Shown one piece after another: positions 53,001-61,441 of a stretch of 64,000 nucleotides of DNA (position 1 is the first letter of the stretch; each line of letters starts with the position of its first letter). The notes beneath the pieces were generated by a model. It did not search any database, was not told the origin of the DNA, and saw only the letters and a list, made by a program, of their open reading frames with translations. This DNA is from Brevundimonas pondensis (GTDB lineage: Bacteria > Pseudomonadota > Alphaproteobacteria > Caulobacterales > Caulobacteraceae). The position numbers and the translations under genes were made by a program. The DNA is taken from the NCBI RefSeq assembly GCF_017487345.1, contig NZ_CP062006.1, positions 3,086,001 through 3,150,000 of the forward strand, in the 5' to 3' direction.

Positions 53001-53417
53001 AGGCAGGATGAGCTCCCGCGCGAACAAGTCCATCTGGACCTCGCGTCGCTGACGCCGGCCGTAGTCGATCACGCGCTCCTCGCCGACCGGGGCGGCCTCG
53101 GCCGGACGGAAGGGGTCGATCTCGCAGGCGCCGGCCGGCGCGGCGTCGCCGAGGAGGGCGTGGCCGAGTTCGTGCGCCACGTAGATGGCCTGCTCGAACT
53201 CGGACCCTGAACGGGTGTGAATGATGCAGCTGGCGTCCGCATCCAGACGGGCGAGGGCGCCGTCCAGCATCGAGTCCGGCACGGGGCACACGGTGAGGCC
53301 GTGCCTTTCCGCCTGCGCCACGACGAAGGCGTAGGGCGCAGTCGGATCGTCCCCCTTCTCGACGCCCTGTTGGTGAACGCTCGCCGCCTTCTGGCGGGCG
53401 AGCTCGATCGCATCCAT
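50028..53417 (-). CDS. Fusion of M78 (ImmA/IrrE-like) peptidase, UvrD helicase and Fe-S nuclease
   Basis: An 1129-aa three-part protein. Residues about 1-160 are an ImmA/IrrE-type zinc peptidase: AIYVAHELGHALLG (H82, E83, H86) and DLFARELILPRPVVRR. Residues about 205-870 are a UvrD helicase: EAGPGTGKTQTL (Walker A), TFSNKAAGELADRI, ILVDEYQDVNHA (II), VVGDVRQSIYRFRGA (III), MTMHGSKGLEF (V) and LFYVALSRARDRLF (VI). The C-terminus has YEKCPRQFLYS (Cys near 909) and TCPNCPAFFVC (near 1115), a C...CxxCx5C iron-sulphur pattern of AddB/Cas4-type nucleases. M78 peptidases usually cleave repressors, so the peptidase may gate the helicase-nuclease or its own regulators. The ATG directly follows the TAG of the preceding gene. 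Confidence 0.85.
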   Translation of the reverse strand: MDAIELARQKAASVHQQGVEKGDDPTAPYAFVVAQAERHGLTVCPVPDSMLDGALARLDADASCIIHTRSGSEFEQAIYVAHELGHALLGDAAPAGACEIDPFRPAEAAPVGEERVIDYGRRQRREVQMDLFARELILPRPVVRRLHIDEGRTATEIAGMFAAPFAVAAQQLLDALLLPPIQPEPEGPARSPAKPDASQIAAAGHRGGPALVEAGPGTGKTQTLVKRIVDLLNEGADPRGFLVLTFSNKAAGELADRIAARDPEAAAAMWIGTFHAFGRDLVQRHFGRLGFDREPRLMDRVEAIELLEPESARLGLRHYKDIRNPASKLSDILAAISRAQDELVDPAEYLALAQAMEGAAGEDATARIAAEKAVEVARVYARYQQIKRDRRAIDFGDLITLPVALLREDPEAEIGLRALYRHILVDEYQDVNHASVELLKRLNPTGRNLWVVGDVRQSIYRFRGASPFNVDRFGSADFGAGTRLPLAVNYRSSEEIVQAFSTFATGMSAGAGRPAALKAERGPSGHPVEHRRFLDNDGEAAALADAIGELKAAGFALRDQAILCSGNDRLARLGSELERRGVPVLYLGSLFERPEIQDLLSWLTLLTDPRAMGLVRETPLSAGLSLADVQAAMTALRTRNRDPLDWTDALAVVSPEGRAALERLRAALNGFSAEDHPWTVLASVLLDRTRVVADIASSVAPEAKARGVAIWQFLNFVRVQPGGGARGPVRRLLDRIRRLVALADDRDLRQLPAAAQVIDAVRLMTMHGSKGLEFSVVHLPGLNHEALPRSFRTKPCPPPDGLIGRLDTPAGPLLRSAHDDEQECLFYVALSRARDRLFIYSARQNKASAGRKAAERAVSAFVGRATRSPERWLTDPAAPDRRPEDLPVAVVSSERPAFALHELALYEKCPRQFLYSVLLAIGGNGGTRPAFLTMHDVVRDVLSNVIRDGGPGRADRLLDAALEASGLAGDDYGSDFRQIAAELVEAFVESRQGRSGRSGERLVAALDRADIHVQPDEVLDGAGGPVFRRVRTGHYSKTSATAKAEAVFPLVIDAVSPGAAMEVVYLGDGRVETVSGLAPKDVGKRRDAINAFVADILDGRFPTRESAFTCPNCPAFFVCGPIAAGALKI

Positions 53418-53990
53418 CTAGGCTGGCCCGTCGAGCAGGCGACGCCGTTCTTCCTCCGGCAGGCCCAGATCGCGCAGAAAGTCGGCGTAATCGAGTTTTT
53501 CGGCGGCGACCTGCGGCGCCTGACTAGCCTTGTACGCGGCCGCCTTGGCCAGACCGGCCGGCTGCTCAAGGTACTCGGCCACCGCCTCCTTCGTGCGCTC
53601 CAGACATTGCGAAAGGACGTCGAGCAGATGGGGCGGCAGGGAGTCCCTTTTGAACCGTCGGTCACGCAGATTCATGACGACGGGCATGGGCGCGCCCACT
53701 GCGGCCTGGACTTTGCCCATCATGGCGCCCGTCCAGTCGGCCGCCGTCACCGCCGTGCGCTCGGCCGACTGGATCGTGGCCCAGCCCATAGCGATGAGGT
53801 CGTCTTCGTCCGACGACGGCAGTGCGTGTCGGCTAACCTCGGTGAACGCAATGTCGTGGGCGAGATCGAGCAGGGCCTCGGCGTGGTCCGGATAGCGTTC
53901 CAGATAGAGGGATAGTGTCCGGCTGTCCGTGGCGTCCTCGAGCAGGAAGGCCTCGATGACCTGGTCTTCGCTAAGTGCGGGTCGGGTCAT
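53418..53990 (-). CDS. Unknown 190-aa protein between the sigma-like and peptidase-helicase genes
   Basis: Soluble, acidic and largely helical protein with no motif I recognise. It begins MTRPALSEDQVIEAFLLED and ends EEERRRLLDGPA. Its ATG overlaps the stop of the sigma-like gene (ATGA) and its stop abuts the next ATG, so it is an integral member of the operon. Given its partner, an anti-sigma or adaptor role, and possibly a substrate of the M78 peptidase, is conceivable. This is inference from position only. Confidence 0.7.
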   Translation of the reverse strand: MTRPALSEDQVIEAFLLEDATDSRTLSLYLERYPDHAEALLDLAHDIAFTEVSRHALPSSDEDDLIAMGWATIQSAERTAVTAADWTGAMMGKVQAAVGAPMPVVMNLRDRRFKRDSLPPHLLDVLSQCLERTKEAVAEYLEQPAGLAKAAAYKASQAPQVAAEKLDYADFLRDLGLPEEERRRLLDGPA

Positions 53991-54889
53991 GTCGAGTCTC
54001 CGAGACCCAAGGCGAGTTGAATGAGTTCGACGGCTCGGTCTCGTCGCGCCCGCGCGGTCTTCGGCGTGCAGCCTAAAAGGCCGCTGATCGACGGCGTGTT
54101 GGCGTCCTTCGCCTCGATAGGAATGTTGTTCAACGTCATGGTCGCTACTCTGCGATATTTTTCAGGCAGAGTGTCAATCGCCACCAGAACCCGTTTCAGG
54201 TCATCCGATACGTCATTTTTGGTCGCATCACTCAGTTCAGACAGCCGCGCGGCGGCCGCCTCGACCTCCGCGGACGCCTCTCGGCCATCCTCGAGAGGGT
54301 TAAGAGCCTCCTCGCGGTCCACCAGACGGTACACGGCCTTGCGAGCCGAAGACCTGTCCTTGGCGGCCGCGAGCCCGAACCGGATTTCGTAAATATCGAG
54401 CCGGTCATCGCCCTCGGCGCGGTCCTTGTGGATTTTCTCGACAAAACGATCGACGGCGTGCCGCCGGAGGTCTTCCAGAGCCCCGTCCGTGCGGATCACC
54501 CCTTCGCCTTGGCGGTCAGGGGATCGGAAGAACGACAGATAGTGCTTCATCACCGCCGTGTAGAGACGGTTGAAGCGGCTCTCATGGTTGGCGCGCCGCT
54601 CTTCGCGCATAAAGTAGACAAGAACTTCGGGACTCACAGGCGTCGCGTGCGAGGGCGCGGTCGGGCACAGCCGCGCCATGCGCTCATCTATGTCGAGCGA
54701 CAGCAGGGCCCTAATCTCGGCCTCTACCGCCTCTGGCCGATAGTACGGTGTCCCCGCCGTGGTGCGTGTAAGCGGTCGGATCAGAATCGCCTCCCCTAGA
54801 CACGGCGACCTTAGCAGCAATTGGTCACTTACCAACGGTTGCATAACTACTCGACATGCGCGGCACGGATGGCGGGCTATTTCGGACAT
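53987..54889 (-). CDS. Sigma-70-family-like (ECF-type) regulator
   Basis: About 300 aa, or 285 from an alternative ATG at 54844. FNRLYTAVMKHYLSFFR (about residues 100-116) fits a region-2-like helix. VLVAIDTLPEKYRRVATMTL (LPxxxRxV), then SISGLLGCTPKTARARRDRAVELIQLAL, is a clear sigma region-4-type helix-turn-helix. The protein is longer than a standard ECF factor and region 2 is weak, so it may be a divergent sigma factor or a sigma-derived activator. It heads the minus-strand operon and could control it in response to its partner proteins. Confidence 0.6.
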   Translation of the reverse strand: MSEIARHPCRACRVVMQPLVSDQLLLRSPCLGEAILIRPLTRTTAGTPYYRPEAVEAEIRALLSLDIDERMARLCPTAPSHATPVSPEVLVYFMREERRANHESRFNRLYTAVMKHYLSFFRSPDRQGEGVIRTDGALEDLRRHAVDRFVEKIHKDRAEGDDRLDIYEIRFGLAAAKDRSSARKAVYRLVDREEALNPLEDGREASAEVEAAAARLSELSDATKNDVSDDLKRVLVAIDTLPEKYRRVATMTLNNIPIEAKDANTPSISGLLGCTPKTARARRDRAVELIQLALGLGDST

Positions 54890-55340
54890 CTTCCGGGCCC
54901 GTGTTCGCGCGTTTATCCCTCGCCAATAACGGCCTTCCCCAAGGTCGCCTTAGAGTCAAAAGCGGCTTTCCAACATCTGGTCGCTTCCTTGATCACCTCG
55001 CGGAGCACGTCTCCTCTTGAACCGCCGCCCGTGTCGCTTCATAGGTTGAATACGGTTTCGGCCGTTGGGCTATGTCCCCCGCCCCTTCGGGGGCCAACCA
55101 CGCCGATAAAGACCTTCTGGGTCCTCGCTCTGGGATAGACGTGTCACAGCATCCATAAGCGTCGCTTGGACGGGCCCATTGGCGCCCGGCTTTCCTTCCA
55201 GCTGCCTCAGAGATCCCTGCGCCTTTATCGCCCGACGAGTTCACGGGCCCTAACTTCAGCTCAACACAGGTCCATGACTTGATCCGTCGGTCGGTGCAGT
55301 GGGGGATCCTCGCTCGAGACCCCGCCAATGACGCGCTCGC
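54890..55340. other. Intergenic region upstream of the sigma-like gene
   Basis: About 450 bases without a supported gene. A 111-aa minus-strand frame (54993-55328) has no family features and is not called. GCCCC, three bases, GGGGC near 55081-55093 may form a small hairpin. The minus-strand promoter of the ubiquitin-like/helicase operon should lie near 54895-54990. Confidence 0.4.
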
Positions 55341-55721
55341 TCACCGATCATCATCGGCCAGGAAGGCCATGGATATGGTCGCCAGTCTCTCATCATCAGG
55401 AAGACCGACTGGGATATCGAACGGCCGCTCCCCGAGAGGGCCGAACACGTGAAGAGCGGCCTGGGCTGCAAGGTCACGGACCTGCGCGAACTGATCATTG
55501 CCCAACTGCTTTCTGGCCAGCGCCGTAAGGAGCGCCACAGTCAGCATGGTCTGGTAGCCGGCCTGCTGGGCTACCCAGTCTTTTCGATCGACAGATAGGT
55601 TCTCGATAGCCACGTCGAGAATCTGCCCAATCGGCCTGCCGGTTGTGCGCGACATCTCGCGAAGTCGAGCTTTTGTCTTCGGCTGAACATAGCCGGCGAT
55701 CCTGGGCAGTTTCGTCGCCAT
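55341..55721 (-). CDS. Small RHH-like DNA-binding protein
   Basis: A 126-aa protein from the start MATKLPRIAGYVQ (55721). KLPRIAGYVQPKTKARLREMSR followed by RPIGQILDVAIENL has the strand-helix-helix pattern of ribbon-helix-helix regulators. The remaining helical part (about 60-126) is unknown. A 24-bp perfect palindrome lies 20 bases upstream of the start, ideally placed for autorepression. A frame upstream to 55814 would run through that palindrome and is rejected. Confidence 0.6.
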   Translation of the reverse strand: MATKLPRIAGYVQPKTKARLREMSRTTGRPIGQILDVAIENLSVDRKDWVAQQAGYQTMLTVALLTALARKQLGNDQFAQVRDLAAQAALHVFGPLGERPFDIPVGLPDDERLATISMAFLADDDR

Positions 55722-55740
55722 ACAAATCCGGGACTCGGGA

Positions 55741-55764
55741 GGTGTGCACGTCGACGTGCACACC
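55741..55764. promoter_or_regulatory. 24-bp perfect palindrome, probable operator
   Basis: GGTGTGCACGTC followed directly by its exact reverse complement. Related but imperfect GTCGACGTG and GTGTGCACC words recur near 55812 and 55880-55902, suggesting several binding sites. It lies just upstream of the RHH-like gene. Confidence 0.65.
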
Positions 55765-56120
55765 CTAAGATGCTGGTTCCATGGCATAAACGGCGATTTC
55801 GCCCCCTGTGACACCGTCGACGTGCCTACCCATTCGTAATTAATTTATCCAATAATTTCAGACCATTACACGAACCGCAGGTGTGCGTAATGTGTGCACC
55901 TCCCGCGGGAGGTTTCTGAACGCGTCCCCTTCAGGGCGATCGCTGCGAAAATCCACGGGGTCACGGACCTGCCGAAAGGCAGCACGAACCTCTAGGCCAT
56001 GAGGGCATAAACCAAGCCTGACGCCCCTGGCGAGACGCCCTTCCACAGAGCCCCATCCTGCGTTTCGGCGCAGAAATTCGGCCCTCGCCCCGAGATGGAA
56101 TCTTGGGCGTCGACGACCAT
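55765..56120. other. AT-rich regulatory intergenic region
   Basis: About 355 bases with no supported gene. Positions 55835-55865 are AT-rich (attaatttatccaataattt) and are followed by a second imperfect repeat of the palindrome word. A 62-aa frame (55858-56046) lacks coding features. Confidence 0.4.
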
Positions 56121-56357
56121 TCAGACCGGGCTTACGCGCATCTCCAAACCGGCCCCATGCAGGAGGCCGACGAAGGCCTCCAGAGGGAGGCGCTGGCCGC
56201 CCTTCGATCGGAGGATGTCGCCCAAGGTGCTTGCCAATTCCTCAGGCCCCTCCCCCTCCGCCACAGCGAGCTTGAGATAGGCCGCGACATCGGCTGGCGT
56301 CTCGATGTAGTTCGCGACGTCGAACTCTCTGGTCTCCAGCAGGCTCGATGGGATCAT
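56121..56357 (-). CDS. Antidote-type small protein, paralogue of its neighbour
   Basis: A 78-aa protein from the third Met (56357), which has GGAG six bases upstream. FDVANYIETPADVAAYLKLAVAE, then LASTLGDILRSKGG and LEAFVGLLHGAGLEMRV, match the pattern of probable addiction-module antidotes (COG3636-like): an N-terminal helix, an ALGDVxRxxG block and a terminal helix. It lies 17 bases after the 98-aa relative, in one operon. No RelE/HigB-like toxin gene is adjacent, so it may act only as a DNA-binding regulator. Confidence 0.6.
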   Translation of the reverse strand: MIPSSLLETREFDVANYIETPADVAAYLKLAVAEGEGPEELASTLGDILRSKGGQRLPLEAFVGLLHGAGLEMRVSPV

Positions 56358-56374
56358 GATCATCTCCGGAATGC

Positions 56375-56671
56375 TCAGTTCGTGGACTGGAAACTCACCC
56401 GCACACCGACCGCACGGGCGATGTTCAGAACAGTTGCGAACGACGGATCGGCGCCATCCGCCAGGGCCTCGTGAAGGGCCAGCTCGGACAGGCCAGCGTC
56501 GGCCGCGACGATCGACGCCCCGCGCGCTCGCACCGCGACGCGAAACGCCCGAATGATTTCTCCAGCGTCATTGTCCGTGTCATCGGCGACGACCTGAATG
56601 TAGGCGACGATGCGCTCAGCGCTCGTGAGCACCTCGGCGGGATCAAACTCGCGAATACCCAGGTCAGCCAT
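56375..56671 (-). CDS. Probable addiction-module antidote (COG3636-like)
   Basis: A 98-aa helix-turn-helix protein. FDPAEVLTSAERIVAYIQVVADD, IIRAFRVAVRARGASIVAADAGLSELALHEALADGADPSF in consecutive helices, and ATVLNIARAVGVRVSF follow the family layout, in which the toxin is usually encoded just upstream. GGAGG lies seven bases before the ATG. Here the upstream gene is a 274-aa protein of unknown type instead of a RelE-like toxin, so either this is an orphan or the upstream gene is an unrecognised partner. Confidence 0.7.
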   Translation of the reverse strand: MADLGIREFDPAEVLTSAERIVAYIQVVADDTDNDAGEIIRAFRVAVRARGASIVAADAGLSELALHEALADGADPSFATVLNIARAVGVRVSFQSTN

Positions 56672-56740
56672 GCAGAACCTCCATGCCTATCGAGAGCAGC
56701 ATCCAGACGACACCGCTCGCGGTCTCGAGACGTGTGGCCG

Positions 56741-57565
56741 TCACTTGATGACCACCAACCTATCACGCCCCTTGATCACAGGCCGCATCGTGACGTGTGG
56801 ACGAGCACGCATTGCCTGAAGACGAGACCCGGTCGAGACCGGGTGACGTTCGGCGAACAGGACCGGATATTCGCACGTTCGACCCAGCAGTCCAGTCAGG
56901 CCGTCATGGATCGCCTCCAGTTCGGCGACCTCGAGTTCGAACGCCGACAGATGATCGACAACCTCATGGGCATTGAACGGCGCCTTAAAGCGCCGGTTCT
57001 CTTCGAACCTGCGCCATCGCGCCTGCAGCATGGCCAACCATTCGCGTCCAGCCAGCGGAACCCTTGCTTCAGCCTGTGAGAGATAGGTGTCGATCGCCTC
57101 GTCGGCTTCCACCATGGCCTCCAACCGACGACGGACGTGGGACACACGCCAAAACCTGTCCAAACGCGCACCGAGGTCGCCATCGCCTCCACTGAGAAGC
57201 GGCTCGAGACTCAGCTCGACATCCCCGCTCAGGTAGAGATTCAGATCGTCCACCCTGACGAAGCCGATGAGCTGACGCAGCCCCTCATGAACGCGCACCG
57301 TATCGAGACCTGTCAGGTCTTCGAGATGAGCATCCAGGGTCGCGACGATGTAGGGCGCCTGAGACCGTCGGCTGACCGGACGCTGCTGCCAGAGCATGAG
57401 GAGCACCTGCAGGACCTGGGCGCCTTCGACACCCAGACCCAGCGCTACAGCCCGGCGCATGGCGTCCAGAGAGGCGAGTTGCAGCAACGTCTGCAGGTCG
57501 GCATCAGCCAGATGGGTATCCTCACCGATCACGCTGTCCAACAGATTGCCGGCCGTATTCGTCAT
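56741..57565 (-). CDS. Unknown 274-aa protein of the recombinase-adjacent region
   Basis: Start at MTNTAGNLLDSVIGED (57565), with GAGG eight bases upstream; a longer frame to 57592 is less likely. The middle (LWQQRPVSRRSQAPYIVATLDAHLEDLTGLDTVRVHEGLRQLIGF) has the look of a winged-helix or DnaD-like replication-associated domain, and a long helical stretch (RRRLEAMVEADEAIDTYL) follows. I do not recognise a family. It is divergent from an XRE gene 74 bases away, a common mobile-element arrangement. Confidence 0.65.
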   Translation of the reverse strand: MTNTAGNLLDSVIGEDTHLADADLQTLLQLASLDAMRRAVALGLGVEGAQVLQVLLMLWQQRPVSRRSQAPYIVATLDAHLEDLTGLDTVRVHEGLRQLIGFVRVDDLNLYLSGDVELSLEPLLSGGDGDLGARLDRFWRVSHVRRRLEAMVEADEAIDTYLSQAEARVPLAGREWLAMLQARWRRFEENRRFKAPFNAHEVVDHLSAFELEVAELEAIHDGLTGLLGRTCEYPVLFAERHPVSTGSRLQAMRARPHVTMRPVIKGRDRLVVIK

Positions 57566-57639
57566 GGTCTTTGCCTCGGAACTCAAAATCACACTGATAG
57601 TGTGTAGATGAGAGCAAAGCTCGGCCGCAAGTCGAGGGG

Positions 57640-57855
57640 GTGGAAAGTGATCCTGACCTTCTCGCCTTCGGCCAGGCTGTCCGGCAGCTGCGGCTGGCGC
57701 GCGACCTCAGCCAGGAAGAACTGGCCCACCGCTCAGGCCTGCACCGGAACTACATCGGCGGCATCGAACGCGGTGAGCGCAATGTCGGCGTGAAAGCCAT
57801 CTTCGCCCTGGCCCGCGGCCTGGGTTGTGCGCCGCGTGATTTTTTCGGCGCCTGA
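57640..57855 (+). CDS. Small XRE-family helix-turn-helix regulator
   Basis: A 71-aa protein starting at GTG 57640. VRQLRLARDLSQEELAHRSGLHRNYIGGIERGERNVGVKAIFALARGL is an almost complete XRE/Cro helix-turn-helix. There is no effector domain. It is divergent from the 274-aa gene and precedes the duplicated small genes and recombinases, so it likely controls element functions. Confidence 0.85.
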   Translation: MESDPDLLAFGQAVRQLRLARDLSQEELAHRSGLHRNYIGGIERGERNVGVKAIFALARGLGCAPRDFFGA

Positions 57856-57901
57856 CGAGGGTTTCCACGTAAAACAGCACCAACCACTCATTAACCCAGC
57901 C

Positions 57902-58770
57902 GCGACCAGCCTAGGCGGGCAGTAAGACCGATCCCTGCATCCCCTTACCCAAAGGATGCAGGAAAATGAGTATTGATAAGACTGCTCCGTCTGGAGCTTC
58001 GACCACCCCTACCCGCCTCGCGCAGGAGCAGACCCCAGCCCCTGCAACGCTGGCGGTATCAAGCCCTGCGACCGGCTCGCCGGATCCGTCAGGCACCGCC
58101 CGCCGCCGTCATCTTTGACCAGGTCCAGACGATCGCTCTGGGCGCCTCCGCGCCGCCGGAGGTGCGCGCAGCCTTGGCCGAAAGCCTGCTGGCCGAACTC
58201 GCCCGCGCCCTGGCGCGTGTGGTGATCGACCTGCAAACCTGCTCGCCCCCTTCCCAGGGGAAGGTCGGCTGATGCGCGCCCCCAATATCGAGCACGAACA
58301 ACGCAATGTCAGGGCGCAATCCGTCGCCGCCCCGGCCTGCGGCGCATCGTGTGGATCCGTCGATCCCCAAGGAGTGTTTTCACCTACAGCGGCGTTAACG
58401 CCCGGTTTACCGATCTGCGACCAGCCTAGACGCGCTGTCAGACCGATCCCTGCATCCCAATTACCCAAAGGATGCAGGAACATGAATATTGATAAGACCG
58501 CTCCGTCTGGAGCTTCGACCACCTCTACCCGCCTCGTGCAGGAGCAGACCCCAGCTCCCGCAATGACGACGGGATCTAGCCCTGCGACCGGCTCGCCGGA
58601 TCCGTCAGGCACAGGCACACACGATGCTCAGGCATCGATGCGTGCGGCTGCCGTCATCTTCGTGCAAGCCCAGACACTTGCTCTGGGCGCCTCCGCGCGG
58701 CCGGAGGTGCGGATTGCCCTAGCAGAAGGCCTCCTGGCCGAGCTCGCCCGCGCCTTGATGCGCGTGGCGC
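57902..58770 (+). repeat. Tandem duplication of about 515 bp
   Basis: Copies begin at 57902 and 58417 (gcgaccagcctag). They share a leader with inverted tgcatcc/ggatgca words, the ribosome site, the ATG and most of the following small gene. Copy 1 has lost about 30 bases and carries a frameshift. Confidence 0.85.
57966..58272 (+). pseudogene. Decayed first copy of the duplicated small gene
   Basis: The frame starts MSIDKTAPSGASTTPTRLAQ and stops after 50 codons at 58118, in a region where copy 2 has extra bases. The conserved C-terminal part (VIFDQVQTIALGASAPPEV) continues in another frame to 58272. It is read as a deletion/frameshift pseudogene of the gene at 58482. Confidence 0.75.
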
Positions 58771-58820
58771 TGGGCTCTCAGACCTGCGCGCCCTCGGCGC
58801 TGCCGGAACCTGACCCTTGA
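58482..58820 (+). CDS. Small unknown protein, intact copy of a tandem duplicate
   Basis: A 112-aa protein, MNIDKTAPSGASTTSTRLVQ at the start, with AGGA about nine bases upstream. The first half is Ser/Thr/Pro-rich and probably disordered. The second half (AAAVIFVQAQTLALGASARP, then LAEGLLAELARALMRVAL) forms amphipathic helices. There is no family I recognise. Being duplicated next to recombinase genes suggests a role in element maintenance or excision control, but there is no direct evidence. Confidence 0.6.
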   Translation: MNIDKTAPSGASTTSTRLVQEQTPAPAMTTGSSPATGSPDPSGTGTHDAQASMRAAAVIFVQAQTLALGASARPEVRIALAEGLLAELARALMRVALGSQTCAPSALPEPDP

Positions 58821-59034
58821 CGCCTCGCTGTGCAGGCGAAGCCTCGTCGGCAGTCGGCGGGGCGCTCCCTTTCCCCACGTTCAGGCCATCGCCTGGACGC
58901 CGCCCTGTCACCCTCAGCCCGAGCCATCGTGGCTGGCCGCCTTTTCGCTGATCTGCGCCGTCGCCCTAGCGCGTGCGGCGCCCGATCAGCGACCCTGCCC
59001 TTGTTCTTTTTTTCCTACCGGAGCCAGACCTCTC

Positions 59035-59489
59035 ATGCGTGCCGCCCTCTACACCCGCAGCGCCAGCGTTCCCCAACAATCCGCCGGGATCCATGACCCG
59101 TTCATGGCGTGCCGCACCTTCGCCGAGCGCGAAGGCATCGACGTCGTCGCCGCCTTCGAAGATGCAGGAGCATCCGGCGTTTCCAGCGTCGATCGTCCTG
59201 GTTTCCTTGACCTGATGCAGGCCGCCAAAATCGGCGTGTTCGACGTCGTCATCTGCGAGGGACTGGATCGCCTGTCTCGATCCCAGGCGGACATCCTCGA
59301 CATCTTCGAAGCCCTGCGCGTCCTTGACGTCTCAGTCATCACGCTGGCGGACGACCGCGTCGACGGGATGCAGGTCTGCGAAAGCGGAGCTTCGGACATC
59401 CCTCGGCTCAAGGCGATGCAGCGCAAGGCTATGACCGAACACCAGGGCGATGAGACCAGCCCGTCCGCACCCGAGCTCGAGGCCGCGTA

Positions 59490-59490
<1 letters not shown>
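59035..59490 (+). CDS. Mini serine recombinase lacking the catalytic serine
   Basis: A 151-aa protein resembling only the resolvase domain of the next gene: MRAALYTRSAS aligns to MRAALYARFSS, and VAAFEDAGASGVSSVDRPGFLDLMQAA and CEGLDRLSRSQADI also match. At the YxRxS catalytic position it has Ala10 in place of Ser. DNA-binding recombinase, zinc-ribbon and coiled-coil domains are absent. Its TAA overlaps the ATG of the full recombinase (TAATG), so it is co-translated. It could be an inactive partner that tunes the active enzyme by forming mixed dimers, or simply a decaying duplicate; the clean coupled frame favours the first. Confidence 0.75.
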
Positions 59491-61190
<1,700 letters not shown>

Positions 61191-61242
61191 GCAAGGCGGT
61201 GTGCGAAGGAAGAATGGGTTCGAGTTCTTATGTATCTGGTAG

Positions 61243-61358
61243 ACCCCGCGGCGACCTACTCTCCCGCGCCTTGAGACGAAGTACCATTGGCTCTGGAGGG
61301 CTTAACGACCGAGTTCGGAATGGGATCGGGTGTGGAACCTCCGACATAGCCACGGGGT
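61243..61358 (-). rRNA. 5S rRNA
   Basis: The minus strand starts CCCCGTGGCTATGTCGGAGG and ends near AGTAGGTCGCCGCGGGG, with the conserved ACACCCGATCCCATTCCGAA core. The terminal stem pairs. It lies between 23S and tRNA-fMet, as in alphaproteobacterial rRNA operons. Confidence 0.93.
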
Positions 61359-61441
61359 CAACCAGACACATAAGAAGAAGAAGACATCGTCGCGTTTTAT
61401 TATCGGCAAGTAGAACCGAATGAGTTTTGCTGAGAAACGAT

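Noticed and set aside
54993..55328. 111-aa minus-strand frame upstream of the sigma-like gene
   Set aside because: Unusual residue use, no ribosome site and no family features.
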